A DNA stretch of 62,644 nucleotides from Methanomassiliicoccales archaeon (GTDB lineage: Archaea > Thermoplasmatota > Thermoplasmata > Methanomassiliicoccales > JAAEEP01). The position numbers and the translations under genes are program-made. Every line of letters starts with the position of its first letter. Position 1 is the first letter of the stretch. Location: assembly GCA_013415695.1 (NCBI GenBank), contig JAAEEP010000012.1:1-62644 (forward strand). The letters run 5' to 3'. Shown in pieces: positions 1 through 8,290 of the stretch. The notes beneath the pieces are model-generated. The model worked only from the letters and a program-made list of their open reading frames with translations. It did no database searches and was not told the origin of the DNA.

Positions 1-184
1 ATCCCTCCTGTTCTGTGAGAGGATAGCTCTCATCCGCGGTCACTTCCACATCGTTCAAAGGAAGATAATAAAGGAACAGGAAGGAGGCGATGATAGGAGC
101 GATTATGATTATAAGTATGAGAACAATGAGAAGCCTGCTTATGGAAGGCTTGGCCTTAGACCCTCCACGCTTCGATCGTTCCAC
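1..184 (-). CDS. Membrane-anchored protein, N-terminal 61 residues only (runs off window)
   Basis: An open frame begins with GTG at 184 and runs off the left edge. The start is supported by a purine-rich GGGGGAAG a few bases upstream on the minus strand. The visible part has a basic cytoplasmic head (MERSKRGGSKAKPS), then one strongly hydrophobic segment at about residues 17-42, then a polar acidic stretch, as expected for a signal-anchor or exported protein with an N-in topology. The catalytic or binding part lies outside the window, so no function can be given. The next leftward gene upstream is a decayed nitroreductase fragment, so this gene probably has its own promoter. Confidence 0.6.
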   Translation of the reverse strand, partial: MERSKRGGSKAKPSISRLLIVLILIIIIAPIIASFLFLYYLPLNDVEVTADESYPLTEQEG

Positions 185-263
185 TTGCTTCCCCCAAGAA
201 TGAATAGACACCTGTGAATAATAAACCTTGGGTTATGAGTTTGGAGATAGAATCTGATTGCGG

Positions 264-481
264 GATCCACTCGATTATTGGGTCTTTCTTATCCGGCCTC
301 AGCGCACGCTCCTGAGGAAGGTCATTCGGATACCCAAGAACTATTGTCCGATTATCTGCTCCTCATCTGTCAGTTCCAGCGCTTCCACCACCTTAGGGTT
401 GCCTTTCACAAGCGAGCCGAAGCCCACGAAACAACTAACGGGACCGAATGTGTGCGCGGCGAGTGTCCTTTTCGAACTCAT
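264..481 (-). pseudogene. Nitroreductase C-terminal relic with frameshift
   Basis: Translated on the minus strand, this stretch matches the C-terminal third of the intact nitroreductase at 2293-2889. Shared motifs include VGFGSLVKGN, VEALELT and, after a one-base shift, PIVLGYP and KKDP. The first frame stops at a TAG at 341-343; the rest of the homology continues in the neighbouring frame down to a Glu-Trp-Ile end. The N-terminal two thirds, with the FMN-binding arginine-rich motif, are absent. It is therefore a decayed partial copy, not an expressed enzyme. The two copies are only moderately similar, so the duplication or acquisition is not very recent. Confidence 0.8.
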
Positions 482-559
482 CTATTTCCCTTCATCATCG
501 GGATTGATTGGAAGCTGCATTGGATAAATGCGATAACATGCTTCCTGAGAAATTGGTGT

Positions 560-576
560 GGGGGGATGAAACCCCC
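560..576. repeat. G5/C5 hairpin in intergenic DNA
   Basis: A short perfect inverted repeat (GGGGG, six-base loop, CCCCC), followed on the plus strand by TTTT. It lies between the lipoprotein stop and the nitroreductase relic. In plus orientation it looks like an intrinsic terminator, but no plus-strand gene ends here, so its role is unclear. Confidence 0.35.
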
Positions 577-628
577 TTTTGAACATCCTATTGGAGATGT
601 CCTAAGAATTCTCCGAATTGGCGTCTCA

Positions 629-1153
629 TTAGGCCATTCTGGATGCCTGTATCTCTGCCAGGTTCTCCAGAGTAGCTTCGTCCAGCGCCCCTATCGGAGG
701 TTCTTCAAACCCAACTCCTGCCAGTATGTTCCCTACGCGCAGAATGTACCCCACACTTCCACCGTCATCAAGCAGGAAGCACTCATCACCTATGTTCACA
801 TCATCCGAAATGATCTGTTGATAGGTCGAATTGGCAAGTTCGTCATGATACTTATTAAAATGAGAACTCGCCGCATCGGGCGTCTCGAATCGAAGGAGCT
901 GGATAACTATTCTCGTTGAATTCCCATATTTGAAGTATTTGATGTATGCATCGACCCCGTCCTCCATAACGAATTCTGGGCCAACCTCGGTCTGATTATA
1001 GTAGAAATCGACAAGGAATTCCCAACCTTCAGGGAGATCGCTCTCGGTAATGGCGATCTCCTGGAGGGAGGCTGTACTGTCATCTCCCAAACATCCTGTG
1101 AGGGGAACCGCTACCAGAGCAAAGGCTATGACCACCATCAGGACCTTCTTCAT
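629..1153 (-). CDS. Predicted secreted lipoprotein, 174 aa
   Basis: The N-terminus MKKVLMVVIAFALVAVPLTGC is a classic lipoprotein signal: two lysines, a hydrophobic core of about 15 residues and an LTGC lipobox. The mature protein would begin at Cys21 and be tethered outside the cell. The remaining 150 residues are an acidic globular domain with several Asn-X-Ser/Thr sequons and no family I recognise. The upstream region (1154-1200) is very AT rich with TATA-like elements about 25-30 bases before the start, consistent with a short-leader archaeal promoter. No enzymatic motif is visible; a substrate-binding or envelope role is only a guess. Confidence 0.75.
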   Translation of the reverse strand: MKKVLMVVIAFALVAVPLTGCLGDDSTASLQEIAITESDLPEGWEFLVDFYYNQTEVGPEFVMEDGVDAYIKYFKYGNSTRIVIQLLRFETPDAASSHFNKYHDELANSTYQQIISDDVNIGDECFLLDDGGSVGYILRVGNILAGVGFEEPPIGALDEATLENLAEIQASRMA

Positions 1154-1239
1154 GAAATTCTTATGAAGTTATAAATATAAATTATTTTTTTAAAATACAT
1201 AATTTTAATAAAGAAAATAAAAAGGGGGAAAGGAGTTGT

Positions 1240-2082
1240 TTATGCCTTCGACATCTTCTTGGTCATTGAATATGCCAGTGGTATAAGCAGTATTGCAAGG
1301 GCAACCGCGAACGCCCAGGAGATGTTGGCAATTATGTCTGTCACTCCGCTGAAAGTGGCGAAGATCGCGCCCGCACCGATGATCAGGAAGATGGAGTAGA
1401 GCACGAACTTGGCATACCCAGCAACATCCCTGAACTCGGGATGATCGTCCGCCACCGATTTTATCAGAGCGTCGGTCAACAGGATGCCGGCAGCGATTAT
1501 CACGAAACCCAGGATCAATGGGTAGATGAGACCACCGCTAAGTAGCAGAGTGTCGAGTGCCAGGAACAGTATGAATGCGAGCAGACCTATCAGCAGGAGG
1601 TTCTTCAGCATATCGGCAATCTCCACCTTTTCCTCCGGGAACATCGGGCGGATTATCTTGCCGATGAAAGTTGCTAGGAAATCTACGAACACCGAACCCA
1701 GTATGAGTATCAGAATTCCAGCGAGCAGCCGGGGGAGATAGTCCGCTATTTGGGCCAGATAGTCCCCGACGGTCCCACCAACATTCAAGACCTGTATCGC
1801 CAGGACGATCGCGATGATTATTATGAAGGCCTTAACGGTCCCTCCGATGAGACCTGAGAAGTCCAAGCCCGAATTCTTGAGGGACCTCCCGATCGTGCTC
1901 TGGTCGTATGTCTGTTCGATTCCAATCCTTCTAACCAGACTGCTTATCCCCTTGCCGACGTAAGTGCCGACCACATAGCCGATCACCAGTATGATAATCG
2001 CCAGGATGATGGCCGGGATCGCATCGATTATAGCTTCCAGCATGTTTTCTAATTCTTGCACAATGTCTACCACAAGAATCAC
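1240..2082 (-). CDS. TM-helix-repeat membrane protein, mechanosensitive-channel-like
   Basis: A 280-residue, very hydrophobic protein. Repeated blocks of a long hydrophobic helix followed by a short basic turn (for example VGTYVGKGISSLVRRIGIEQ, then a GLDFSGLIGG loop) are typical of the conserved TM-helix family related to small mechanosensitive channels. I count roughly five or six membrane spans; the cytoplasmic beta domain of true MscS is missing. GTG at 2082 is preceded by GAGAAGG; other GTG codons at 2073 and 2061 and an ATG at 2043 are alternatives. A T-rich stretch follows the stop on the minus strand and could act as a terminator. Likely role is osmotic or ion homeostasis, by family only. 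Confidence 0.7.
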   Translation of the reverse strand: MILVVDIVQELENMLEAIIDAIPAIILAIIILVIGYVVGTYVGKGISSLVRRIGIEQTYDQSTIGRSLKNSGLDFSGLIGGTVKAFIIIIAIVLAIQVLNVGGTVGDYLAQIADYLPRLLAGILILILGSVFVDFLATFIGKIIRPMFPEEKVEIADMLKNLLLIGLLAFILFLALDTLLLSGGLIYPLILGFVIIAAGILLTDALIKSVADDHPEFRDVAGYAKFVLYSIFLIIGAGAIFATFSGVTDIIANISWAFAVALAILLIPLAYSMTKKMSKA

Positions 2083-2292
2083 CCTGGTCCTTCTCGATAC
2101 GATCCAGCACTAATATGGTGTTTATATTTTTTATGAATATGATAATTGGAAATGTGACTGAATAGGAAGACATTATAGATTTCATTGATTGAAATGAAGT
2201 TTGAATGACCATCCAATTCTATCCTTTCAATGGTAAATGGATATGAATCCAGAAAGGGATCGAGCTGAATTGACCACCAATCAATATTGCCC

Positions 2293-2889
2293 TCATATCC
2301 ATTTGACCGTTGGATCTTTCTTCTCAGTCCGCATCGCCCGCTCTTCGGGGAGGTCCTTCGGATAACCGAGAACGATGGGCCCGTAGATGCTTTCCTCCTC
2401 TGTCAACTCGAGAGCTTCCACGATCTCTGCATTTCCCTTGACCAGCGAGCCGAAACCCACATAGCAGCTTCCGAGGCCGAAGGATTGTGCGGCTATCATG
2501 ATGTTCTCGCAGGCAAGCGCGCAGCTCACAGCGTTTCTAGATGGACCTATGACGAAGAGAATGATTGGTGCGGAATAATACACCATGTCCTTGGGTTCGT
2601 CGGTCGCATCATAGAAGGCCTTCGCTTTCATGTAATATCCCGAGAACACAGGATCGTCTTTCATGCCATCGAAGGAATTCTTCCAGAATGGAAGCGTGGT
2701 CTCAACGAGTTTCTTCTTGAACTCTGGGTCCTCGACAACGACAAACCGCCAGGGCTGAAAAGGATAGGTTGAAGGTGCCTGATTGCCAGCCTCGATGATC
2801 GCGTTCATGATATCCCTCGGAATTGATTTTGGTTTATAGGCCCTGACAGACCTTCTACTGCTTATGGCTTCAATTACCGGGTTCGACAT
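2293..2889 (-). CDS. Nitroreductase family FMN oxidoreductase
   Basis: 198 residues, the usual length for the family. The N-terminus has the FMN-phosphate-binding motif SSRRSVRAYKP, followed by AIIEAGNQAPST and QPWRFVVVED; the C-terminal half has the conserved GLGSCYVGFGSL and PIVLGYP segments. Members reduce nitro groups, quinones or flavins using NAD(P)H; the physiological substrate cannot be read from sequence. The start at 2889 is supported by a strong AGGAGGAT six bases upstream. Two inverted repeats lie in the upstream region (2940-2961 and 2979-2993). A frameshifted C-terminal relic of a paralog sits 1.8 kb away at 264-481. Confidence 0.9.
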   Translation of the reverse strand: MSNPVIEAISSRRSVRAYKPKSIPRDIMNAIIEAGNQAPSTYPFQPWRFVVVEDPEFKKKLVETTLPFWKNSFDGMKDDPVFSGYYMKAKAFYDATDEPKDMVYYSAPIILFVIGPSRNAVSCALACENIMIAAQSFGLGSCYVGFGSLVKGNAEIVEALELTEEESIYGPIVLGYPKDLPEERAMRTEKKDPTVKWI

Positions 2890-2939
2890 GGAAAATCCTC
2901 CTAGTTCAATTTTCTTTGTATTTGGTACCCGCCTTACTT

Positions 2940-2993
2940 AACGCTTGTTACCGTTAGCGTTCCGCTTGGTATCGAACCTTCGGATGTCGAAGA
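2940..2993. promoter_or_regulatory. Inverted repeats upstream of nitroreductase (candidate operator)
   Basis: AACGCT at 2940-2945 is mirrored by AGCGTT at 2956-2961, and CTTCG at 2979-2983 by CGAAG at 2989-2993. Both lie 50-105 bases upstream of the nitroreductase start, in a gene-free stretch (2890-3131). Such dyads suit a dimeric regulator; no regulator is identified. Confidence 0.35.
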
Positions 2994-3131
2994 TATAGGC
3001 CTGTATCTCTTTCTTGCTCACCATTGGATGCTATCAGAACTTCATAACCTTTGAATTACTGGCCATATTTGAATGAACTCGAATATCGAGATATCAGAGT
3101 TGACAGTTCGAACTCAGGAAATGAGCCATCC

Positions 3132-6100
3132 TCACCTCCTTCTGAGTACGAATCCTACTATCGCTATCACCGCAACGACCCCTATGATCCCAAGGAAGAT
3201 GTAAATGGTGCTGTCGCTTGTATCTCCCCCCTCCTCAGCCTCTGGTGTGTCAACCACCATGGGGGATTGTGAGCTCTCGCCCTGATCATTGGCAGCCGTG
3301 ATCCTGTAGCAATATGTCTGTCCGCTCTCTACGGAAGTGTCGTTGTACGATGTCTCCGTGGCAGTCACGCTTGCAAGGAAGCTCAGGTTGTCGGGATCAA
3401 TTCCGCGGTAGATGTTGTACGAGGTGACGGCACTACCGCCGTCATCAGAGGGAGCTGTCCAAGTGATCAGGATATACTCATCACCTGAAGAACTCTGAGG
3501 ATCCTGGGGTGCTGATGGTGCAGTTGAAATGATTGCAGCTTCAGGTGTGGCATTGACCGTACTGGAGACCGGTCCCTCCCCGATCGAGTTGATGGCACTG
3601 ACCTGATAGTAATAGGTGATTCCGTTGGTCACGCTGGTATCGTTATAACTGAGTGTCTCGACGAAGGACAAGAGCTCGACCGAGGTTTCGGTTGAGTTCC
3701 GATAGATATTGTATCCCTCGATTCCCGAGCCTCCGTCATCTGAAGGAGCCGACCAGGTAATAAGAACATAGGAGTCTCCCGCTTCAGCCTGTGGATCTTG
3801 AGGAGCGGAGGGGATTGTAGCGGGTGTTGCATTGACGATCTCGGATCCGTCTCCCTCGCCGACATTGTTGACGGCATACACCTGGTAATAATAGGTCTGC
3901 CCGTTGATTAGATCGGTATCGGTGAAGGCGAGTACGTTGCCAATTGTGGTGAGATAGGTCTCAGATCCAGGGGAGGTACCCCTGTATATGCTATAGTTGG
4001 TGATGGCTTCACCGCCGTCATCTGAGGGGGCTTCCCAGGTGAGGTTGACGAAGGTGTCGCCTGAGCCAGCTTGCAGGTTCTGTGGGGCAGATGGTGTGGT
4101 GGCAGGGATGGCCGATGCCTCGTTTGATAGAGGACCTTCGCCCACTGAGTTGACCGCGCTTGCCTGGTAGTAATAGATCTGGCCATTGGCTACTGAATGA
4201 TCGGTATAAGTAAGCAGGTTGTCAAGCGATGCCAGAAGGGTCTTTTCCCCCGAGCTCGTTCCTCTGTACACCAAGTAGCCGGTGATGGTGGCCCCTCCGT
4301 TGTTGGATGGGGCTGTCCATGTGAGGGTAATCTGGCCGTCTCCTCTCTCGGCCTCGAGGTCCTGGGGTGCCGTGGGGACAGTGGGACTCGAGCTAGGTGT
4401 GGCGGATACTTCGCTTGAGTTGGGACCCTCGCCCACCGAGTTCACCGCACTGACCAAGTAATAGTAAATTTGGTCGTTGGTGACTGCGGTATTGTTGTAG
4501 AACAGCATGTCACCGATAGTTGCCAAGTGGACCTCTCCTCCCGGGCTTGTTCCTCTGTACACCTTGTAGCCTGTTACCGGACTTCCACCATCATCGCTTG
4601 GAGCATCCCAGGTGAGGTTGACGTACCCATCTCCTGGCGAAACCTGTGGGTTCTGGGGAGCGGTGGGAACCGTTGCAGGAATGGCCGACGCCTCGTTGGA
4701 GAGTGGTCCTTCTCCTACTGAGTTCACCGCGCTCACCTTGTAGTAGTATATCTGACCGTTGCTGAGACCTTCGTCGACGAAGGTGAGTAGGTCTCCAATA
4801 GAGGTCAACAGGATCTCTTCACCAGATGCGGTGCCGCGATAGATCTTGTAGTTGGTGATGGTCGCCCCGCCATCGCTGGCCGGGACCGACCAGCTCAGGG
4901 TCACCTGGGTATTGCCTCTCTCGGCCTCGAGGTCCTGGGGTGCCGTGGGAACTGCAGCGACGGAACTGGGTGTAGCATATACCTCCGTGGAATTGGGACC
5001 TTCGCCCACCGAGTTCACCGCGCTCATCTTGTAGTAGTAAATCTGGTCGTTGGTGACTGCGGTATCGTTGTAGAACAGCAGGTCACCGATAGTTGCCAAG
5101 TGGACCTCTCCTCCGGAGATCGTTCCCCGATAGACCTCGTAACCGATTACTGCGCTTCCACCATCATCGCTTGGAGCAACCCAGGTGAGGTTGACGTACC
5201 CATCTCCTGGCGAAACCTGTGGGTTCTGGGGAGCGGAGGGGACACCCGTGGGAGTGTCTGATACCTCATCCGATAGATAGCTCTCCCCGATGGCGTTGAC
5301 GGCACTTACCTGGTAGTAGTAGGTGACGCCGTTGGTAAGTCCAGTGTCGGTGTAGCTGAGGACAGCCCCTACCTGATCGATATATGTCTCTGTGCCAGAA
5401 GACGCCCCGCGATAGATGCTGTAATTGATGATCTCTGAGCCGCCATCGTCGGTTGGTGCGAACCATGTCAACTCGATGCTGCCGTTGCTGGCTACCGTCT
5501 GCAGATTCTGTGGGACGGTAGGGGTAGTGGCCGGTGTTGTATATGCCTCGTTTGATAGAGGACCTTCGCCCACCGAGTTGACGGCACTTACCTTGTAGTA
5601 GTATGTCAGTCCATTTGTGAGCCCGGTGTCCACATATGTGAGCGCCGTTCCAATTTGCGTAAGGAGGGTCTCCGAACCAGAAGAATCGCCCCGGTAGATA
5701 CTGTAATTGGTGATGGTCGCCCCGCCATCGCTGGCCGGGACCGACCAGCTCAGGGTCACCTGGGCATTGCCTCTCTCGGCCTCGAGGTCCTGGGGTGCCG
5801 TGGGGACAGTGGCACTCGAGCTAGGTGTGGCGAATATTTCGCTCGAGTTTGGACCCTCGCCCACCGAGTTCACCGCACTGACCAAGTAATAGTAGATTTG
5901 TCCATTTGTAACCGCTGTGTCGTTGTAGAACAGCAGGTCACCGATGGTTACTAAAAGGACCTCTCCTCCCGGGCTTGTTCCTCTGTACACCTTGTAGCCT
6001 GTTACCGGACTTCCACCATCATCGCTTGGAGCATCCCAGGTGAGGTTGACGTACCCATCTCCTGGCGAAACCTGTGGGTTCTGGGGGGCAAGAGGTGGCC

Positions 6101-7094
6101 CCGCGGAGATTACATAGACATTCACGGTTCCAGAACCGCCGTTGGAATTGAGGGGGATGGCGTAGTTGTAGGATCCGCTGGAAAGCCCACCTGTATCAAT
6201 GCTGACCGTGATGGTGTCATGTTCCCCGGTTGAAGTGCCGTTCGATGGAGAGACGCTGGTGATCCAGGAGCAGCTCTCGCTGATCGAGTACTCGAGAGTT
6301 TCATCACCCGAATTCCATACCTCGAATGTCTTGCTACCCGTGTATCCTATGGCTACGGTACCGAAGTCGAGAGAGGTGGGGGAGTATGAAAGATCAGGTT
6401 CCGATTGAACGGTTACGAAGGTACTCACGGTTCCAGAACCGCCGTTGGAATTGAGGGGGATGGCGTAGTTGTAGGATCCGCCGGAGAGCCCGCTGGTATC
6501 AATGCTGACCGTGATGGTGTCATGTTCTCCGGTTGAAGTGCCGGTCGATGGAGAGACGCTGGTGATCCAGGAGCAGCTCTCGCTGATCGAGTACTCGAGA
6601 GTTCCCTCGCCCGAATTCCACATTTCGAACGTCTTACTGCCCGTGTATCCTAGAGCTACAGAACCGAAGTCGAGGGAGGTGGGGGAGTAAGAAAGAATCG
6701 GTTTCAATACGATGACGTGGACACTCACAGACCCAGAACCGCCGTTGGAACTGATGGAGATGGTGCAGCTGTAGGTACCGCCGGAGAGCCCGCCTGTATT
6801 GACGGTGACCGTGATGGTGTCATGTTCTCCGGTTGATGTGCCGCTCATCGGAGAAACTGTTCTCCAGCCGCAGCCCGCGGCAATGGTGTAATCGAGGGTA
6901 CCTCCCCCATCGTTCCATATCTCGAACGTCTGGCTACCAATGTATCCAATGGCTACAGTACCGAAGTCGAGGGAGGTGGGGGAGTATGCGAGAACTGGAT
7001 CCGATAAATCCGATTCCGAAGCAGTTGTGACTTGAGGTATGGCAATCAGCAATATGATAGTAAGAAGTAGAACCTCAACGGTACTCTTATTCAA
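3132..7094 (-). CDS. Giant surface protein: 3 BACON-like and 10 fibronectin-III modules, C-terminal membrane anchor
   Basis: 1320 residues. A signal peptide (about residues 1-26, MNKSTVEVLLLTIILLIAIP) is followed by three Ig-like BACON-type repeats of about 100 residues, each starting YSPTSLDFG and containing GTSTGEHDTITV. Then come ten fibronectin type III modules of about 90 residues, each with a PxAPQ opening, a LTW or LSW core and a YYY strand. The C-terminus has an acidic linker, one transmembrane helix and a terminal RRR, so the array is displayed outside and anchored by a stop-transfer helix. Many NxS/T sequons fit archaeal S-layer glycosylation. No catalytic domain is seen; an adhesin or spacer role is inferred. 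The start is TTG at 7094 behind a GGGGATC-like element. Several module pairs are nearly identical in DNA. Confidence 0.85.
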   Translation of the reverse strand: MNKSTVEVLLLTIILLIAIPQVTTASESDLSDPVLAYSPTSLDFGTVAIGYIGSQTFEIWNDGGGTLDYTIAAGCGWRTVSPMSGTSTGEHDTITVTVNTGGLSGGTYSCTISISSNGGSGSVSVHVIVLKPILSYSPTSLDFGSVALGYTGSKTFEMWNSGEGTLEYSISESCSWITSVSPSTGTSTGEHDTITVSIDTSGLSGGSYNYAIPLNSNGGSGTVSTFVTVQSEPDLSYSPTSLDFGTVAIGYTGSKTFEVWNSGDETLEYSISESCSWITSVSPSNGTSTGEHDTITVSIDTGGLSSGSYNYAIPLNSNGGSGTVNVYVISAGPPLAPQNPQVSPGDGYVNLTWDAPSDDGGSPVTGYKVYRGTSPGGEVLLVTIGDLLFYNDTAVTNGQIYYYLVSAVNSVGEGPNSSEIFATPSSSATVPTAPQDLEAERGNAQVTLSWSVPASDGGATITNYSIYRGDSSGSETLLTQIGTALTYVDTGLTNGLTYYYKVSAVNSVGEGPLSNEAYTTPATTPTVPQNLQTVASNGSIELTWFAPTDDGGSEIINYSIYRGASSGTETYIDQVGAVLSYTDTGLTNGVTYYYQVSAVNAIGESYLSDEVSDTPTGVPSAPQNPQVSPGDGYVNLTWVAPSDDGGSAVIGYEVYRGTISGGEVHLATIGDLLFYNDTAVTNDQIYYYKMSAVNSVGEGPNSTEVYATPSSVAAVPTAPQDLEAERGNTQVTLSWSVPASDGGATITNYKIYRGTASGEEILLTSIGDLLTFVDEGLSNGQIYYYKVSAVNSVGEGPLSNEASAIPATVPTAPQNPQVSPGDGYVNLTWDAPSDDGGSPVTGYKVYRGTSPGGEVHLATIGDMLFYNNTAVTNDQIYYYLVSAVNSVGEGPNSSEVSATPSSSPTVPTAPQDLEAERGDGQITLTWTAPSNNGGATITGYLVYRGTSSGEKTLLASLDNLLTYTDHSVANGQIYYYQASAVNSVGEGPLSNEASAIPATTPSAPQNLQAGSGDTFVNLTWEAPSDDGGEAITNYSIYRGTSPGSETYLTTIGNVLAFTDTDLINGQTYYYQVYAVNNVGEGDGSEIVNATPATIPSAPQDPQAEAGDSYVLITWSAPSDDGGSGIEGYNIYRNSTETSVELLSFVETLSYNDTSVTNGITYYYQVSAINSIGEGPVSSTVNATPEAAIISTAPSAPQDPQSSSGDEYILITWTAPSDDGGSAVTSYNIYRGIDPDNLSFLASVTATETSYNDTSVESGQTYCYRITAANDQGESSQSPMVVDTPEAEEGGDTSDSTIYIFLGIIGVVAVIAIVGFVLRRR
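3280..6090 (-). repeat. Ten tandem fibronectin-III coding repeats, some locally identical
   Basis: Units of about 270-280 bases within the surface protein gene. The segments 4529-4658 and 5957-6086 are identical over 130 bases; 4852-4950 and 5707-5805 differ at only a few positions. Three modules share the stretch ending in the complement of PQNPQVSPGDGYVNLTW. The pattern indicates recent module duplication or gene conversion. Confidence 0.85.
6115..6990 (-). repeat. Three tandem BACON-like coding repeats
   Basis: Three units of about 300 bases encoding the N-terminal Ig-like domains. The stretches around 6122-6183 and 6426-6487 are almost identical, while the membrane-distal first unit (about 6720-6990) is more divergent. 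Confidence 0.75.
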
Positions 7095-7119
7095 TTCTCG
7101 ATCCCCCCATTCTTAATTA

Positions 7120-7139
7120 TCAATTGATAAATCAATTGA
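7120..7139. promoter_or_regulatory. Twin TCAATTGA palindromes upstream of surface protein gene
   Basis: Two copies of the 8-base palindrome TCAATTGA at 7120-7127 and 7132-7139, centre to centre 12 bases, lie 26-45 bases before the TTG start at 7094. The AT-rich position fits a core promoter, and the repeat could be a regulator site. 7140-7277 holds no recognisable gene. Confidence 0.35.
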
Positions 7140-7277
7140 ATCTCAAGAACTTAATTTAGGTTCTCGAAAGGTAAAATAACTTTGGGAGAACGAAAACGAG
7201 CGAGTAAGAAGCTAGCTTAATTCTCGTCCATCCCAGCTGACAGAAGAAAAATATCAACATCTGGATGAGGATGAGAG

Positions 7278-7352
7278 CGGGCGTGAAGGGATTCGAACCC
7301 CTGATCCGCAGCTTAGGAGGCTGCTGCCATATCCAGACTAGGCCACACGCCC
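7278..7352 (-). tRNA. tRNA-Arg(CCT)
   Basis: 75 nt. The acceptor stem is GGGCGTG paired with CACGCCC, with discriminator G. The anticodon stem GCAGC/GCTGC encloses loop CTCCTAA, giving anticodon CCT (reads AGG). The T arm contains the standard TTCGAAT loop. No intron and no encoded CCA. A T-rich run on the minus strand about 20 bases downstream (7246-7257) may terminate transcription. Confidence 0.95.
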
Positions 7353-7386
7353 TTGTTTGTATAAAAGGGGAAGTTGTAAAAAGGGT

Positions 7387-8205
7387 TTACTCAGAGTCCT
7401 CATCGGACTCTTCGGTCGCTTCCTCGGATTTGGCCTCGGGTTCATGCTCCTCCGGAGGTATCTCCTCTGGCTCAAGCTCTTCCTCGGTTTTCTCCTCCTC
7501 GGGGGCTTCCTCCTCGTGCTTGGGGTAGGCCTCAATGAACCTTACCTCGACGTTTCCGAAAGCTTCCCTGAGGTCAGCGACCACACGGTACTTTGCCATC
7601 GTCCACTTCTGATCGTACTTGCAGACATCAGGCATAGTGATGTTGTAGACATCATCCTCGATTACAACCTCAAAACCATCGCTGGAGCCATAATCCATCT
7701 CTAGGATACCTTTGACCTTGTCCTCGCTGGTCTCCAGCTTCTCGACCACTGTGAACTTGTACTTCAACGTGCTGCCGGCCAGGGGTCGGTTGAAATCCAC
7801 CCTAACCCTACCTGCGGTCACGGCCACGATGGTGCCTATCCGGTTCTTTATGTTGACCTCCATGCCAATCCTGGGATCGATGTCCTGCCTGTGGAACTCT
7901 CTGAGGGGGTGCAGCTCAACGAGCTTTGGATCCCTCTGACCGGCGGCCTTCTCTGGTGGGATACTGACCTCCTGCTCCACGCCGACCTCGGCACCATCGA
8001 GAGCCTCGTCAAGTCCCTCGAAGACCCTGCCGGCTCCGACCAGAATGGAAATGGGGGCGTAGTTGGCATTCTCGTTGAAGATGTCGTTCTCTCTGGCCTT
8101 ATCATCACTGGTGGTATCGAACATTTCCTCTGTGTCCTCTATCCACGCGTCGTAATCCAGACGGATAACATCTCCCTTTGTGATCTTGACAGCCTCATCA
8201 GACAT
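7387..8205 (-). CDS. FKBP-type peptidyl-prolyl isomerase, long archaeal type with acidic tail
   Basis: 272 residues. FKBP core motifs are visible: GDVIRLDYDAWIEDTEE near the start, then ILVGAGRVFEGLDEALDGAEVG, and, after the inserted flap domain, GRVRVDFNRPLAGSTL. The layout (FKBP half, inserted IF chaperone domain, return to FKBP, extra C-terminal domain) is that of long archaeal cytoplasmic FKBPs that assist folding by proline isomerisation. About 30 final residues are almost all Glu, Pro and Lys, a disordered tail. I choose ATG at 8205 because GGTGA sits seven bases upstream; a GTG at 8217 lies inside that Shine-Dalgarno. No signal peptide, so cytosolic, unlike the membrane-anchored FKBP at 27044-27967. 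Confidence 0.9.
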   Translation of the reverse strand: MSDEAVKITKGDVIRLDYDAWIEDTEEMFDTTSDDKARENDIFNENANYAPISILVGAGRVFEGLDEALDGAEVGVEQEVSIPPEKAAGQRDPKLVELHPLREFHRQDIDPRIGMEVNIKNRIGTIVAVTAGRVRVDFNRPLAGSTLKYKFTVVEKLETSEDKVKGILEMDYGSSDGFEVVIEDDVYNITMPDVCKYDQKWTMAKYRVVADLREAFGNVEVRFIEAYPKHEEEAPEEEKTEEELEPEEIPPEEHEPEAKSEEATEESDEDSE

Positions 8206-8290
8206 GAAATTCACCAAACTTGATTATTCTGGGAAACGATTTGGTGTCATCAATTGGTCCCTATTATATTTTTTGGTGATTACTAAGGAC

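Noticed and set aside
560-580. Intrinsic terminator on the plus strand
   Set aside because: The hairpin and TTTT look right, but no plus-strand gene precedes it; kept only as a repeat.
278-919. Plus-strand open frame of 213 codons
   Set aside because: Antisense to the lipoprotein gene and the nitroreductase relic, whose homologies are on the minus strand.
3280-6990. Regular repeats that might look like a CRISPR-type array
   Set aside because: The units are about 270-300 bases and encode in-frame fibronectin-III or BACON-like domains; there are no short repeats with unique spacers.
8206-8217. GTG start at 8217 for the cytosolic FKBP
   Set aside because: The GTG is part of the GGTGA ribosome site for ATG 8205.
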